A stretch of DNA of 64,000 nucleotides from Caballeronia sordidicola. GTDB taxonomy: Bacteria; Pseudomonadota; Gammaproteobacteria; Burkholderiales; Burkholderiaceae. Both the position numbers and the translations under genes were made by a program. Below the pieces are notes generated by a model that saw only the letters and a program-made list of their open reading frames with translations, searched no databases and was not told the origin of the DNA. Every line of letters starts with the position of its first letter. Position 1 is the stretch's first letter. The stretch lies in the NCBI RefSeq assembly GCF_000729995.1, contig NZ_JNFG01000003.1, positions 62,001 to 126,000 on the forward strand, given 5' to 3'. Below, one piece after another: positions 9,069 to 18,227 of the stretch.

Positions 9069-9226
9069 GCCGCTCTTTGAAGTTTTTTTGGTGAGACATT
9101 CATGAATCTCGCTCATATGAGCTTGCCGATTCCACCGTCTAGTCACATGCGGACACAGCCGGTAAATTGAGCGCTGCAGGCACACGACCGTGGCCCAGAC
9201 CCAGACCCAGAGTTGGAGATGACTTG

Positions 9227-9553
9227 ATGACTAACGAACCCACCGCTGCACGCAAGGCGTTCGGCGACCTCGCACCTGCACTCGCGGACTACTCCGACAA
9301 GGTCCTGTTCGGCGACGTCTGGGAGCGCCCCGGGCTTTCTCCGCGTGATCGCAGCCTGATCACGGTCGCCAGCCTCGTCTCGCTTTATCGCACTAACGAG
9401 CTTGCGTTTCATATCGGCAAAGCGCTGGACAACGGAGTGACTCGCGACGAACTGATCGAGCTGATCACTCACCTCGCTTTCTACTCTGGCTGGCCGACGG
9501 CAATGACGGCGCTGCCCATTGCAAGGCAAGCCTTCGATAATCGCGGAGCTTGA
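9227..9553 (+). CDS. Carboxymuconolactone decarboxylase-like (CMD fold) protein
   Basis: 108 residues. The blocks GDVWERPGLSPRDRSLITVASLVSLYRTNELAFHIGKALDNGV and ELITHLAFYSGWPTAM match the CMD family. No CxxC pair is present, so it is not an AhpD-type disulfide reductase; it is closer to gamma-carboxymuconolactone decarboxylase-like proteins of unknown substrate. The start at 9227 has GGAG upstream. It precedes an aldo/keto reductase by 64 bp on the same strand, a recurrent pairing, and is probably co-transcribed with it. Confidence 0.85.
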   Translation: MTNEPTAARKAFGDLAPALADYSDKVLFGDVWERPGLSPRDRSLITVASLVSLYRTNELAFHIGKALDNGVTRDELIELITHLAFYSGWPTAMTALPIARQAFDNRGA

Positions 9554-9617
9554 TCAGCCGGATCAAATTTTCCTGGCGCTTGCTTGCCGCGAGCGTTGCT
9601 TGAATGGAGCAAACAGA

Positions 9618-10622
9618 ATGGACTATCGGTATCTGGGCCGCAGCGCCCTCAAGGTCTCGCCCTTGTGTCTGGGCGCGATGATGTTCGGCGGCGAAACGGA
9701 TGAGGCGACGTCAAAGCGCATCGTCGACAAGGCGTTCGATCAAGGCGTTAATTTCATCGATACCGCTGACGTTTATCACGCGGGTCGTTCGGAGGAAATC
9801 GTTGGGCGAGCCATCGCTGATCACCGGGACAACTGGGTCGTCGCCACCAAGTTCGGCTATCCGACCACGCAAGGACCGAACGAACAAGGTCAGTCGCGCA
9901 AGTGGGTCATCCAGTCTGTTGAAGCGAGCCTGAAGCGTCTGGGCACGGACTACATCGACATTCTGTACTTTCACCGGGCGCTAGTTGACGCACCGCTGGA
10001 CGAAAGCGTACGCGCGATCGGTGATCTGATTCGCCAGGGCAAGATCCGTTACTTCGGCTTGTCCAATTTCCGTGGCTGGCGCATTGCGGAAATCGCGCGT
10101 CTCGCCGACCAGATGGGAATTGACCGCCCCGTCGCGAGCGAACCGCTCTACAACATTGTCGACCGTACCGCGGAAGTCGAGCAACTGCCGGCTGCGGCGC
10201 ACTACGGTCTGGGCGTGGTGCCGTACAGTCCCCTCGCGCGTGGCGTCCTCAGCGGCAAATATGCAGTGGATACGCCGCCGCCCGCCGACTCGCGCGCAGG
10301 CCGTGGCGACAAACGAATCCAGCAAACCGAGTGGCGTTCGGAATCGATCAGGATTGCAAACATTATCGCGGATCATGCAGCGAAGCGTGGAACGACTTCC
10401 ATTGCCTTCGCTCTCGCGTGGGTGCTCAAGAACCGCATTGTCAGCAGCACGATCGCAGGTCCGCGTACCGAAGCGCAGTGGGACAGCTACGTCGAAGCAC
10501 TGAAGTTGCAACTGGGACCCGAGGATGAAAAGCTTGTCGATAGCCTCGTTGCACCGGGGCATGCGTCGACACCTGGCTACACCGATCCCGGATACCCGGT
10601 CGAAGGGCGGCGAGTCGGCTGA
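9618..10622 (+). CDS. Aldo/keto reductase
   Basis: 334 residues from the ATG at 9618 (MDYRYLGRSALKVSPLCLGA). The catalytic tetrad region is visible: D48 (FIDTADVY), Y53, K78 (VATKFG) and H in YFHRALVD. The C-terminal cofactor block includes the STIAGPRTEAQWDSYVEAL segment. It is predicted to be a cytosolic NADPH-dependent carbonyl reductase of the AKR superfamily (YghZ/AKR-like, substrate unknown). It follows a CMD-fold gene and ends at a strong hairpin. Frames upstream of 9618 overlap the previous gene and are not used. Confidence 0.9.
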   Translation: MDYRYLGRSALKVSPLCLGAMMFGGETDEATSKRIVDKAFDQGVNFIDTADVYHAGRSEEIVGRAIADHRDNWVVATKFGYPTTQGPNEQGQSRKWVIQSVEASLKRLGTDYIDILYFHRALVDAPLDESVRAIGDLIRQGKIRYFGLSNFRGWRIAEIARLADQMGIDRPVASEPLYNIVDRTAEVEQLPAAAHYGLGVVPYSPLARGVLSGKYAVDTPPPADSRAGRGDKRIQQTEWRSESIRIANIIADHAAKRGTTSIAFALAWVLKNRIVSSTIAGPRTEAQWDSYVEALKLQLGPEDEKLVDSLVAPGHASTPGYTDPGYPVEGRRVG

Positions 10623-10654
10623 CCTATAGGTCGGAGATTGCCTGAGCGCCACGC

Positions 10655-10685
10655 CCCGGCTTGCATCGCGCGACTGCAAGCCGGG
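10655..10685 (+). terminator. Hairpin after the aldo/keto reductase gene
   Basis: An 11-bp perfect stem, CCCGGCTTGCA (10655-10665) and TGCAAGCCGGG (10675-10685), with a 9-nt loop lies 33 bp after the stop codon. No U-tract follows, so it may be a weak terminator or a 3'-end stabilising structure. Confidence 0.45.
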
Positions 10686-10764
10686 TGTAATGACCCCGCT
10701 CGCCTGTGTCTACAGGACGCTCGCGAAGCAACCGCCACGCCGCTAACCGTCCGCGCTGATCCGC

Positions 10765-10794
10765 TTGACAATCGCCTTATATGCCCATAATAAT
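10765..10794 (+). promoter_or_regulatory. Predicted sigma70 promoter of marR
   Basis: TTGACA (10765-10770) and AATAAT (10789-10794) are separated by 18 bp, with a predicted start near 10801, 25 nt before the marR ATG. Match to consensus only. Confidence 0.5.
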
Positions 10795-10825
10795 GGCTAC
10801 AAATATCCTCGTCGTTTGATCGAAC

Positions 10826-11287
10826 ATGACTGCGTCTCGCCTGCCAATCAATCCGGGCATCTGCAACAACACTGCGCTGCGTAAAGCCGCACGGCGCCTG
10901 ACCCGTTTCTACGATGCCTGCATGGCGGACACTGGTTTGCGCGCCACGCAATACACCATCCTGAGCCTGCTCGCGAACCGCGGCCCCACTACCATGGCCG
11001 CGCTTGCCGACCTGCTGTCGATGGATCGGGCGACGATGGGACACAACCTGCGCCCGCTCGAGCGCGACGGGCTGGTGATAATTCAGGTCGGGCGCGAGGA
11101 CCGCCGGGAGCGCGAAGTGGCGTTGTCCACTGCAGGCGCCAACATCGAGGCGCAAAGCAAGCCCTATTGGCTGAAGGCCCAAGCAAGCTTTGAAAAGGAA
11201 TTTGGCAAACAGGACGCGCTAGCAATGCGGCGAATGATGGCTCGAATCACGCAACTGGAACTCGACGCCGAGCAAGCAAATTCCTGA
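10826..11287 (+). CDS. MarR-family transcriptional regulator
   Basis: 153 residues. The MarR winged helix shows clearly: TGLRATQYTILSLLANRGPTTMAALADLLSMDRATMGHNLRPLERDGLV, then the wing GREDRREREVALSTAG. The N-terminal Cys-containing region (NPGICNN, then RFYDACMADTG) is typical of the AdhR/HypR-like MarR subgroup, whose cysteine can sense oxidants or electrophiles; that sensing is inference. It lies 107 bp upstream of an NTF2-like gene and downstream of the aldo/keto reductase, one or both of which it may control. Confidence 0.9.
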   Translation: MTASRLPINPGICNNTALRKAARRLTRFYDACMADTGLRATQYTILSLLANRGPTTMAALADLLSMDRATMGHNLRPLERDGLVIIQVGREDRREREVALSTAGANIEAQSKPYWLKAQASFEKEFGKQDALAMRRMMARITQLELDAEQANS

Positions 11288-11393
11288 TAACGCGAGCGCA
11301 ATATCCAACACGATCACCCCGTGGCATGCGGCGAAGGATACCCGTTCTCTCGCCGCAAAAAAATCCCTGATACGGGTATATGAGACTATATCC

Positions 11394-11906
11394 ATGAATA
11401 TTCAGCGCAGTCAGAAAACCCTCGCTTCGCTCATCGCCGCTGTAGTCCTGAGCGCTGCTCATCTGTCGGCCCACGCCGCAGCAACGCATGAATTCACCGA
11501 CCAGGACAGGCAAGAGGTCAAGGATGTTTTTCTCCGTCAGGCGGCTGCCGCCAGCGCCCATGACATAGTGGCGTTCGAGGGCGTATTCGCGTCGGCGCCG
11601 GCTGGTCAACCCGACCCCGTCGTGTTAGTCGCCCGTCCGTACCGTTTCTGGGGAAAGCCGGCGCTGATCGCGCACTTCAAGGAAACATTCAAAGGCGTGT
11701 GGAAGTTCGATCCGAATGTCGAGAGCATCAAAATCATTCCCCTGACTGCGGATGTTGCCCAGGTGTATGCAGAGACGCAGATCACAGGCGGACCCTTGGA
11801 CGCGCCGAGCAAGCCCGCCCCATACCTCGTCTATGAGGTTGCTGTGCGGACCGCCGAAGGCTGGCGCATTGCGGCGATCGTGCCTTTGGCTGCTCAAGCC
11901 CAGTAA
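11394..11906 (+). CDS. Secreted NTF2-like (SnoaL/DUF4440 type) protein
   Basis: 170 residues with a clear Sec signal peptide (KTLASLIAAVVLSAAHLSAHA, cleavage after AHA). The mature part has the cone-shaped NTF2-like pattern: an N-terminal helix (DQDRQEVKDVFLRQAAAASAHD), the RPYRFWGKPALIAHFKETF segment, then strands ending in GWRIAAIVPL. It is likely a periplasmic small-molecule binding or steroid-isomerase-like fold of unknown ligand. It is convergent with the beta-galactosidase gene. No catalytic motif can be asserted. Confidence 0.75.
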   Translation: MNIQRSQKTLASLIAAVVLSAAHLSAHAAATHEFTDQDRQEVKDVFLRQAAAASAHDIVAFEGVFASAPAGQPDPVVLVARPYRFWGKPALIAHFKETFKGVWKFDPNVESIKIIPLTADVAQVYAETQITGGPLDAPSKPAPYLVYEVAVRTAEGWRIAAIVPLAAQAQ

Positions 11907-11938
11907 ACACCGTTTCTTCGTTGATCTTGTTGGGGGAG

Positions 11939-11961
11939 CGGTCGGCTGCGGACGCCGACCG
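11939..11961. terminator. Hairpin between convergent genes
   Basis: An 8-bp GC-rich stem, CGGTCGGC and GCCGACCG, with a 7-nt loop lies between the NTF2-like stop (11906) and the beta-galactosidase stop (11970). It could act on both strands. No clear U-tract is present. Confidence 0.35.
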
Positions 11962-11969
11962 TTGCCACC

Positions 11970-13943
11970 TCAACTGCCATACGCGTCCCGCCATGCGCAG
12001 ACATCGCCAGTCGCAAGCTGCCGCTGCCCAAGCACGAACGTCGCATTGACCGGTGCAGGCGCTTGCACTTGCTGCGCGCCAAAGTTGAACGCGAAAGTCA
12101 GGTTGCCTCGGCGGCGAATGCGTAAGCCTTCAGCCAGCAGTTGAGTCGCAATGCCCGCCTCCTTCGCCGCCTGCTCCAGCACCGCGCGATGCAATCCGTG
12201 CGACAGCCATGCCGCCACATATCGAACCTTTCCGTGACTCAGCACGGCCGGCCATGTGTCGTCGAAATGCGCATCGACACGCGTGTCACCGTTCGCGCGG
12301 ACATGCTCGCGCCAATGCGTTGCAACACCTTGCGTGCCACCGAAAGAGATCGCGGGCGTGAGCGTCGGGCGCAGCGTTTCGACTTCCAGCACCTGCATCG
12401 GCAACACTTGCTGCAGCGCACCGGGCGGGAGGTCGGAAGGAATCGCGAACGCAGTCGTCTTCGAACCGCTCCTCGGACCGAATACCCACTGCGCAGAACT
12501 CTTTTCTATCTGGCCGACGAGCGTTTCGTCGATGACCGCAATGCTCGGTACAACCACTAACCGGTACGACGACAGATCAGCCTTGCTCGAAACAATATCG
12601 ACGTCCAGGCCGAGTTCACGCAGCGCCTCGTAGTAGTCGAACGCCAACATCTGGTAGTCGAAGGTTTTGCCATGACGCTGAATCTCGAACATCCATTGCG
12701 TCTCGTAGTCGAACACGATCGCAGTAGCGGCGCGCGTCGGGGCGCCGAGTTCCGACAGCGCTGTGGATGCCGCGATCTCCCGCGCCGCCTGCTGCACTTC
12801 AACGCCGCCCGGCGACAGTTCGTTGTTCGGCAGATTGAGCCCGGAGTGCATCTGTTCCTGGGCAAACGGACACTGACGCCAGCGGAAATACGACACCAGT
12901 TCTGCGCCGTGCGCGAACGCTTCATAAGCCCAAAGCCTGACCATGCCCTTGGCCGGGACCGGATTCCACGATGCCCAGTTCACAGGTCCCGCCTGCTGCT
13001 CCATCACCCAGAAACGACCACCTCCTACCCCCCGATAACGATCGTGATCGAATGCGGACACGTCGGGATGCGCGGTGCGTGCGTAACGCGCTTTCTGCTC
13101 TTCCGGCAGTGCGATCGATTCGGTGCGTGCGATCGGATAGCTATCCCACGCAGCCACGTCGATCGCGTTGTCTTCAGCAAAGCGGTAGTGATCGAAGGTC
13201 GTGAAAAAGCCCATGAAGTTATGCAGCAGGTCAGCGCTGGGCGCATGCTGCCGCAGTACCTCGATCTGCTCGCGATGAAAACTCGCTACTTCGTCGGACA
13301 TGAAACGGCGGAAGTCGAGCAGATGGATGGGGTTGGCATCGGTCGGCGTCAGGTTCGGTAATTCGATCGCGTCGAACGACGAATACTCCATGCTCCAGAA
13401 TACGTTGCCCCACGTTTCGTTCAGCGCACTAACGCTCTCATAGCGATGCCGCAACCACTCTTGAAAACGCTTCAACGCGGCGGGGGAGTAACTCGGTACC
13501 GTATCGTGACAGCCGAGTTCATTATCGGTCTGCCAAGCGACAATGGCGGGATTGCGCCCATAGCGCTCCGCCATCGCGGTCACAAAACGCACGCATTCAT
13601 GCCGATAGATGTCGCTGGAAATATCATAGTGACGGCGCGAACCGAAATTCCAGCGCACGCCATCCGCGCGCACCGGCAACACGTCCGGATACGCGTCGAT
13701 CAGCCATTTCGGCGGCGACGCGGTCGGTGTACCCAGCACGAGTTTCAGCCCCGCAGCAGCCAGTGTCTCGATAGCTTCGTCAAGCCATTCCCAGACGAAT
13801 TCACCGGCGCGCGGCTCCATCCTGCTCCATGCAAATTCCGCAATCCGCACATGCGTGATGCCAAGCTCGGCCATACGCTTTGCGTCGTCGGTCCACATTG
13901 AACGGGGCCATTGTTCCGGGTAATAACACACACCAAGTTGCAT
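11970..13943 (-). CDS. GH42 beta-galactosidase
   Basis: 657 residues, the normal length for glycoside hydrolase family 42. It starts MQLGVCYYPEQWPRSMW. The acid/base Glu is in WQTDNELGCH (E142) and the nucleophile Glu in FWVMEQQAGPVNW (E315), both expected for GH42. The trimerisation and C-terminal beta domains follow. There is no signal peptide, so it should be cytosolic and act on imported galactosides. It is read in the same direction as the sugar ABC genes but separated from them by a 1-kb repeat region, so it may have its own promoter. Confidence 0.93.
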   Translation of the reverse strand: MQLGVCYYPEQWPRSMWTDDAKRMAELGITHVRIAEFAWSRMEPRAGEFVWEWLDEAIETLAAAGLKLVLGTPTASPPKWLIDAYPDVLPVRADGVRWNFGSRRHYDISSDIYRHECVRFVTAMAERYGRNPAIVAWQTDNELGCHDTVPSYSPAALKRFQEWLRHRYESVSALNETWGNVFWSMEYSSFDAIELPNLTPTDANPIHLLDFRRFMSDEVASFHREQIEVLRQHAPSADLLHNFMGFFTTFDHYRFAEDNAIDVAAWDSYPIARTESIALPEEQKARYARTAHPDVSAFDHDRYRGVGGGRFWVMEQQAGPVNWASWNPVPAKGMVRLWAYEAFAHGAELVSYFRWRQCPFAQEQMHSGLNLPNNELSPGGVEVQQAAREIAASTALSELGAPTRAATAIVFDYETQWMFEIQRHGKTFDYQMLAFDYYEALRELGLDVDIVSSKADLSSYRLVVVPSIAVIDETLVGQIEKSSAQWVFGPRSGSKTTAFAIPSDLPPGALQQVLPMQVLEVETLRPTLTPAISFGGTQGVATHWREHVRANGDTRVDAHFDDTWPAVLSHGKVRYVAAWLSHGLHRAVLEQAAKEAGIATQLLAEGLRIRRRGNLTFAFNFGAQQVQAPAPVNATFVLGQRQLATGDVCAWRDAYGS

Positions 13944-14004
13944 GAGAGAGTCTCGTTAGAGGATATCGGGAGTGGGTTTCGTTCGCACTCGGGGTTGGAT
14001 GGGG

Positions 14005-14105
14005 GTGGTTTTGGGGTTAGCGGTCGGAGTCGGTGCCGGGTTGCTAGGTTCCAGGGTTAGCTGTCGGAGTCAGTGCCAGGTTGCTGCTTTCAAGGTTAGT
14101 GGTTT
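14005..14105. repeat. Degenerate tandem repeat, left flank of the inverted repeat
   Basis: Two imperfect copies of a ~45-bp unit (GGTTAGCGGTCGGAGTCGG and then TGCCGGGTTGCT) plus a partial third ending GGTTAGTGG. The reverse complement of the same unit recurs at 14838-14965. Confidence 0.65.
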
Positions 14106-14121
14106 GCTTAGGTTGGCTAAT

Positions 14122-14813
14122 TTCTTTATCACTTTTAGCCACTGCGCGTGGCGGCGCGTCATTTCTTTGTCCAAAGCGACAAAGAAACGAAGCAAAGAAA
14201 GCGCTTTCAGAACGAGGGCTCATAAGTTGACCTAGCGTGCAGTTTCCACGTTTTTGGCACCCCAAAAGCACGGTGCTCGCCAGAGCGACGGATGTGTGAA
14301 CCCCTCTTTCTCCGAACACGGATACCCACACGCTTCGCCACCAGTGACTGAACCTGCCCAAGGAACACCCCGCGCTATCCGCGAAAAACCATCCTCTGAA
14401 TTTGTCCGCATACCCGAACCACGTCGGCAACCCACCACCAAACGAGGCCGCTCGGTTACATGAGGCCCTACCAACAAAAGCGACTGCGTTGATCATGCCG
14501 ACCAAGCAGCCGACCCGCGAAGACCCGCAGCGGTAATCACGGGTGCGGCGGCGCGGGTTTCCTTGGCAAGCGTGCTTGCCCGAGAGCGTACGGGGCGAAG
14601 CGTGTGCGTGTAAGAATTCGCGAGAAGGAGGGTTTCACACATCCGTCGCTCTTGCGAGCACCGTGCTTTTGGGGTGCCAAAAACTTGCAAACTGCACGCT
14701 AGGTCAACTTACGAGCCCTCGTTCTGAAAGCGCTTTCTTTGCTTCGTTTCTTTGTCGCTTTGGACAAAGAAATGACGCGCCGCCACGCGCAGTGGCTAAC
14801 AGTGATAAAGAGA
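14122..14813. repeat. Large inverted repeat (arms ~215 bp)
   Basis: The left arm is about 14122-14339 and the right arm about 14593-14813, reverse complements with only scattered mismatches. Landmarks are TTTCTTTGTCCAAAGCGAC, AAGAAAGCGCTTTCAGAACG and GACGGATGTGTGAA, each present in inverse orientation in the other arm. About 250 bp of unique sequence separates the arms. Each arm itself contains a short hairpin (CTTTGTCCAAAGCGACAAAG). No transposase frame lies inside. It lies between the beta-galactosidase gene and the permease gene. It probably belongs to a dispersed Burkholderia intergenic repeat family; the family assignment is inference. Confidence 0.8.
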
Positions 14814-14837
14814 AAATCCGAATCACGCAGACCACTA

Positions 14838-14965
14838 ACCCTGAAAGCAGCAACCCGGCAATGACCCCGACCGCGAACGCAGAACCCCCGCAACCCAGCA
14901 CCGCCCCCGACCACTAACGCCGAAAGCACCAACCCAGCGCCGCCCCGACCACTAACCAACAACCA
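14838..14965. repeat. Degenerate tandem repeat, right flank of the inverted repeat
   Basis: About three imperfect copies of the unit seen at 14005-14105, here in reverse complement (CCGACCACTAAC, then CAACCCAGC spacing). The whole 14005-14965 block is therefore one symmetric structure: tandem repeats, arm, centre, arm, tandem repeats. Confidence 0.65.
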
Positions 14966-15000
14966 ACGCTCAAGTGCCAACCGTAACGACGCAAAATCGT

Positions 15001-15852
15001 TCAGCCCTTGCTTGCACCGAAAGTCAGACCGGCGACGAAATGCTTTTGCATCGCGAAGAACATCAGCACGGAGGGCAACGCGGCCAGCACCGAACCGGCG
15101 GCCACAAGATTCCACGCAGTCGTCCATTGCCCTTTAAGCGCAGCGACGCCCACGGTGATCGGCGCGGCCTCATCGCCTTGCGTGAGGCACAGCGCCCAGA
15201 AGTAATCGTTCCAGACAAACGTGAACACGAGGATGCCGAGCGCGGCGAGCGCGGGCCGAATCAGCGGCAGCACGATGCGCAGATAGATCGTCCATTCGCT
15301 CGCCCCTTCCACGCGTGCAGCCTCGATCAACTCGAACGGCAACTGCTTGATGAAGTTGCGCAGAAACAGCGTGCAAAAGCCGGTCTGAAACGACACATGG
15401 AAAATCACCAGCGCCCACACGGTATTGAACAGGCCCACTTTCAGCGCCATGTCGCGTACCGGGATCATCAGGATCTGGATCGGCACAAAGTTGCCGGCGA
15501 CGAACGCGAACAGCACAGCCGTATTGCCCGGGAACTTGTAGGTGGCCAAAGCAAAGCCTGCCATCGAAGCCAGCACGATCGCACCGATCACCGAGGGCAC
15601 CGTGATCAATACGCTATTGGCGAAGTAATGCAGCATCGGCGTTTGCGTGAGCGCTGTGCCGTAGTTTTCAATCAGCGCAAAATGCTTCGGCCAGCCCCAA
15701 TAGTCGCCTTGCGACAGTTCATCGGAAGAACGTATGGAGGTGACGAGCACAGCCAGCATAGGCAACAGCCATATCAGCAATGCGAGCGGCAGCGAGGCTT
15801 TGTACAACCTTCGGTTAAGCGGTTTCCAGCGTTCAACGGGAAGTGGATACAT
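15001..15852 (-). CDS. Sugar ABC transporter permease (MalG type)
   Basis: 283 residues from the ATG at 15852 (MYPLPVERWKPLNR). It has six predicted membrane helices and the EAA coupling loop FELIEAARVEGASEWTIYLRIVLPLIRPALA. The upstream 52 codons of the open frame overlap the preceding permease gene and are not used. It begins 19 bp after that gene and is the last gene of the four-gene importer operon. The CUT1-family layout (ATPase, binding protein, MalF-type, MalG-type) and the nearby GH42 enzyme point to import of a galactoside. Confidence 0.92.
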   Translation of the reverse strand: MYPLPVERWKPLNRRLYKASLPLALLIWLLPMLAVLVTSIRSSDELSQGDYWGWPKHFALIENYGTALTQTPMLHYFANSVLITVPSVIGAIVLASMAGFALATYKFPGNTAVLFAFVAGNFVPIQILMIPVRDMALKVGLFNTVWALVIFHVSFQTGFCTLFLRNFIKQLPFELIEAARVEGASEWTIYLRIVLPLIRPALAALGILVFTFVWNDYFWALCLTQGDEAAPITVGVAALKGQWTTAWNLVAAGSVLAALPSVLMFFAMQKHFVAGLTFGASKG

Positions 15853-15871
15853 GACACGTGACTCCTGGAAA

Positions 15872-16777
15872 TCAGCGTTCTTCGCGCAGCATGCGGCGCA
15901 GGTGGAACACGATATAAACGAGCATGATGGCGAACAGCACGACTGCAATCGCTGCGGAATACCCTTCGCGGTAGTACTTGATCGCCTGGTCGTACATGTA
16001 ATAGGCAAGCACGGTGGAACTGTCGAACGGCCCCCCGCCGCTCATCACGGCGATCAGGTCGAAGCTGCGCAACGCGCCGATCACAGTGAGCACTACGGCC
16101 ATGAAAGTGGCGGGCCGCAATTGCGGAAGGATCACGTGCCACAGCAGCGCCACGCCCTTCGCGCCCTCCATGCGCGCCGCCTCGACCACTTCCGGATTGA
16201 TGGCGGTCAGACCCGTGAGGTACAGCACCATGCAGAACGGCGTCTGCGGCCATAGCGCGGCGAAGATGATGCCGAGCGTCACCGTATGGGGATCGCCGAG
16301 TACAGGAATGCCGTGACCGACAATCAGCCTTAGCAAACCAAAGCCGGGGTCATAAAACCAGCTGAACACGAGCCCCACCACCACGCCCGATAGCACGAAC
16401 GGTGCGAAGAACAGCGACTTCACAATGCGCATCCCACGGACATGCTGATTCAGATACAACGCGAACAGCAAGCCAAGGGGAGGCGCAAGCAGGAACAGCG
16501 CGAGCCAGATCAGGTTGTTCTTGAGCGCCGTGTAGAACGTGTCCGAGTGAAACAATTCGATGTAGTTATCGAAGCCGGCGAAGGTCTTCGGCGTCATCCC
16601 GTCCCAGTTATAAAAGCTGAGGTTAATACTGCTGATAATCGGATACACCACGCACAGGCAAAACAACGCGCAACCCGGCAGCAGGAAGAAAAATGCGGCG
16701 CGGTGCTGATGACGGCGTGTAGTAGAGACGTGCCGGCGCCGAGCCGCGGGTAAGCGGCGCGCTGCGGAATCAGACAT
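15872..16777 (-). CDS. Sugar ABC transporter permease (MalF type)
   Basis: 301 residues. The N-terminal cytoplasmic arm is Arg/His-rich, then six membrane segments follow, with the EAA loop INPEVVEAARMEGAKGVALLWHVILPQLRP. It is the inner-membrane partner of the MalG-type permease immediately downstream (19-bp gap). The binding protein gene ends 82 bp upstream. Start at 16777. Confidence 0.92.
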   Translation of the reverse strand: MSDSAARRLPAARRRHVSTTRRHQHRAAFFFLLPGCALFCLCVVYPIISSINLSFYNWDGMTPKTFAGFDNYIELFHSDTFYTALKNNLIWLALFLLAPPLGLLFALYLNQHVRGMRIVKSLFFAPFVLSGVVVGLVFSWFYDPGFGLLRLIVGHGIPVLGDPHTVTLGIIFAALWPQTPFCMVLYLTGLTAINPEVVEAARMEGAKGVALLWHVILPQLRPATFMAVVLTVIGALRSFDLIAVMSGGGPFDSSTVLAYYMYDQAIKYYREGYSAAIAVVLFAIMLVYIVFHLRRMLREER

Positions 16778-16859
16778 GATCGGGCCTCGTCAGGAATCGA
16801 GTGCGAGCGCCAGCCGCGAATGCAACATGCGGCAACATTCAACCGCTGGCGCCGCGGGC

Positions 16860-18113
16860 TTACTTCTTGTAGATACGCTTGCGAGTCGCTTCGAGGCGAA
16901 CGAGCACGGCGTCGAGTTGCGATGGATCGCTATAAAACTGCTGCATCGCCTTCATCCCTTCGTCGGCCATTTCCTTGGTCATGTCGCGATCGTAGAACTG
17001 CGCAATGCCGCCCTTCGTATTCGCGAGCGTCTGGAAGCCGACCTTCGAAATTTCATCTTCGGGTTCAGCAGACTGACTGTTCGATGGCAATTGTCCCCAG
17101 CCCTTCGCGAGATCGGCGTTGATCTGCGGCGTCTCCATAAAGGCCAGCAGCTTGCGGGCATCGGCCTTGTTCTTCGCCTTCGCCGGAATCAGCAGGACGT
17201 TGACCGGACCGTCTTCAGCCGTCGGCACGTTCGCGTCGATCACCGGGAAGCGGAAGAAGCCGGTTTGCGGACGGATCGAGGCCGGAATGCTCGCCGAGAA
17301 GAACGTGCCCATCAACATCATCGAAGCTTTGCCGTTCGCGAGGAACGGCGCGATGGAATCGAGATCGTAGGACAGCGCGTTGTCAATGAAGTAGTGATCG
17401 TCGATCAGCGTTTTCCACGCCATATAGACCTTCTTCACGCGTGCATCGGTGTACGGAATTTCGCCTGCCATCAATTGCTGATGGAATGCGTTGCCGTTGA
17501 TACGGAGGTCGAGATAGTCGAACCATGCAGCAAGCGTCCAGCTGTCGCGAGCGGCTACCGCTATTGGCGCAACGCCGCTTGCTTTCAGCTTCGCGCAGGC
17601 ATCGAGGAATTCATCCCAGGTCTTCGGCTCGCCCTTGATGCCGGCCTTCTCGAACAGATCCTTCCGGTAGAAAAAGCCGTAAGCGTCGTAGCCAAGCGGC
17701 GCCGCGTATTGCTTGCCCTTGTAGGTGGACGCTTCCTTGACCGACGCATATTGCTGCGACCAGCCGTTCTTGCTCCAGTCCGGCGACAGGTCTTCCAGCA
17801 GGCCGCGTTGTGCGTAATACGCCATGCGTTCGCCGTCGTGCCACGAGACCACGTCAGGCGGATCGGTGGCGAGCCAGCCGCCCATCTGGACCTTGTACGC
17901 CTCTTCGGTGATATAGGTCACCTTGAGGTCGACGTCGGGGTTGGCCTTCTTGAACTTGTCGAATGCGTCTTGCCAGGTCGAGCGCTGGTTTCCGCGTGCG
18001 GACACGTTGACAGTGAGTGTGGCGGCGTCGGCCACGGTGCAGCAGAGCACGCCTGCCACCAGCGCGAGCGCCGCTGATGCATGAGCCAGACTGCGAAGGC
18101 GATGAGCAATCAT
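16860..18113 (-). CDS. Sugar ABC transporter periplasmic binding protein (CUT1)
   Basis: 417 residues. The Sec signal peptide has a hydrophobic core (ASAALALVAGVLCCTVADA, cleavage after ADA). The mature protein has the SBP_bac_1 pattern: DAFDKFKKANPDVDLKVTYI, PPDVVSWHDGERMAYYAQRG, and the QYAAPLGYDAYGFFYRKDLFEKAGI hinge block. It is the ligand-recognising component; neighbouring GH42 and LacI genes suggest a beta-galactoside. It lies 114 bp after the ATPase gene in the operon. Confidence 0.92.
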   Translation of the reverse strand: MIAHRLRSLAHASAALALVAGVLCCTVADAATLTVNVSARGNQRSTWQDAFDKFKKANPDVDLKVTYITEEAYKVQMGGWLATDPPDVVSWHDGERMAYYAQRGLLEDLSPDWSKNGWSQQYASVKEASTYKGKQYAAPLGYDAYGFFYRKDLFEKAGIKGEPKTWDEFLDACAKLKASGVAPIAVAARDSWTLAAWFDYLDLRINGNAFHQQLMAGEIPYTDARVKKVYMAWKTLIDDHYFIDNALSYDLDSIAPFLANGKASMMLMGTFFSASIPASIRPQTGFFRFPVIDANVPTAEDGPVNVLLIPAKAKNKADARKLLAFMETPQINADLAKGWGQLPSNSQSAEPEDEISKVGFQTLANTKGGIAQFYDRDMTKEMADEGMKAMQQFYSDPSQLDAVLVRLEATRKRIYKK

Positions 18114-18227
18114 CTTTGTCTCCTTGACTACCTTGTTAGCTGACAGCGATTAACTGCCAGACGATGTAACCCGCTCTGTGGCGGAATTGGGTTTTAACGC
18201 TATGCGCTTGCGCTGCACATGCCTTAC

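Noticed and set aside
15853-16008. 52-codon extension of the MalG-type permease
   Set aside because: It overlaps the upstream permease gene and lacks membrane character; the ATG at 15852 fits the family.
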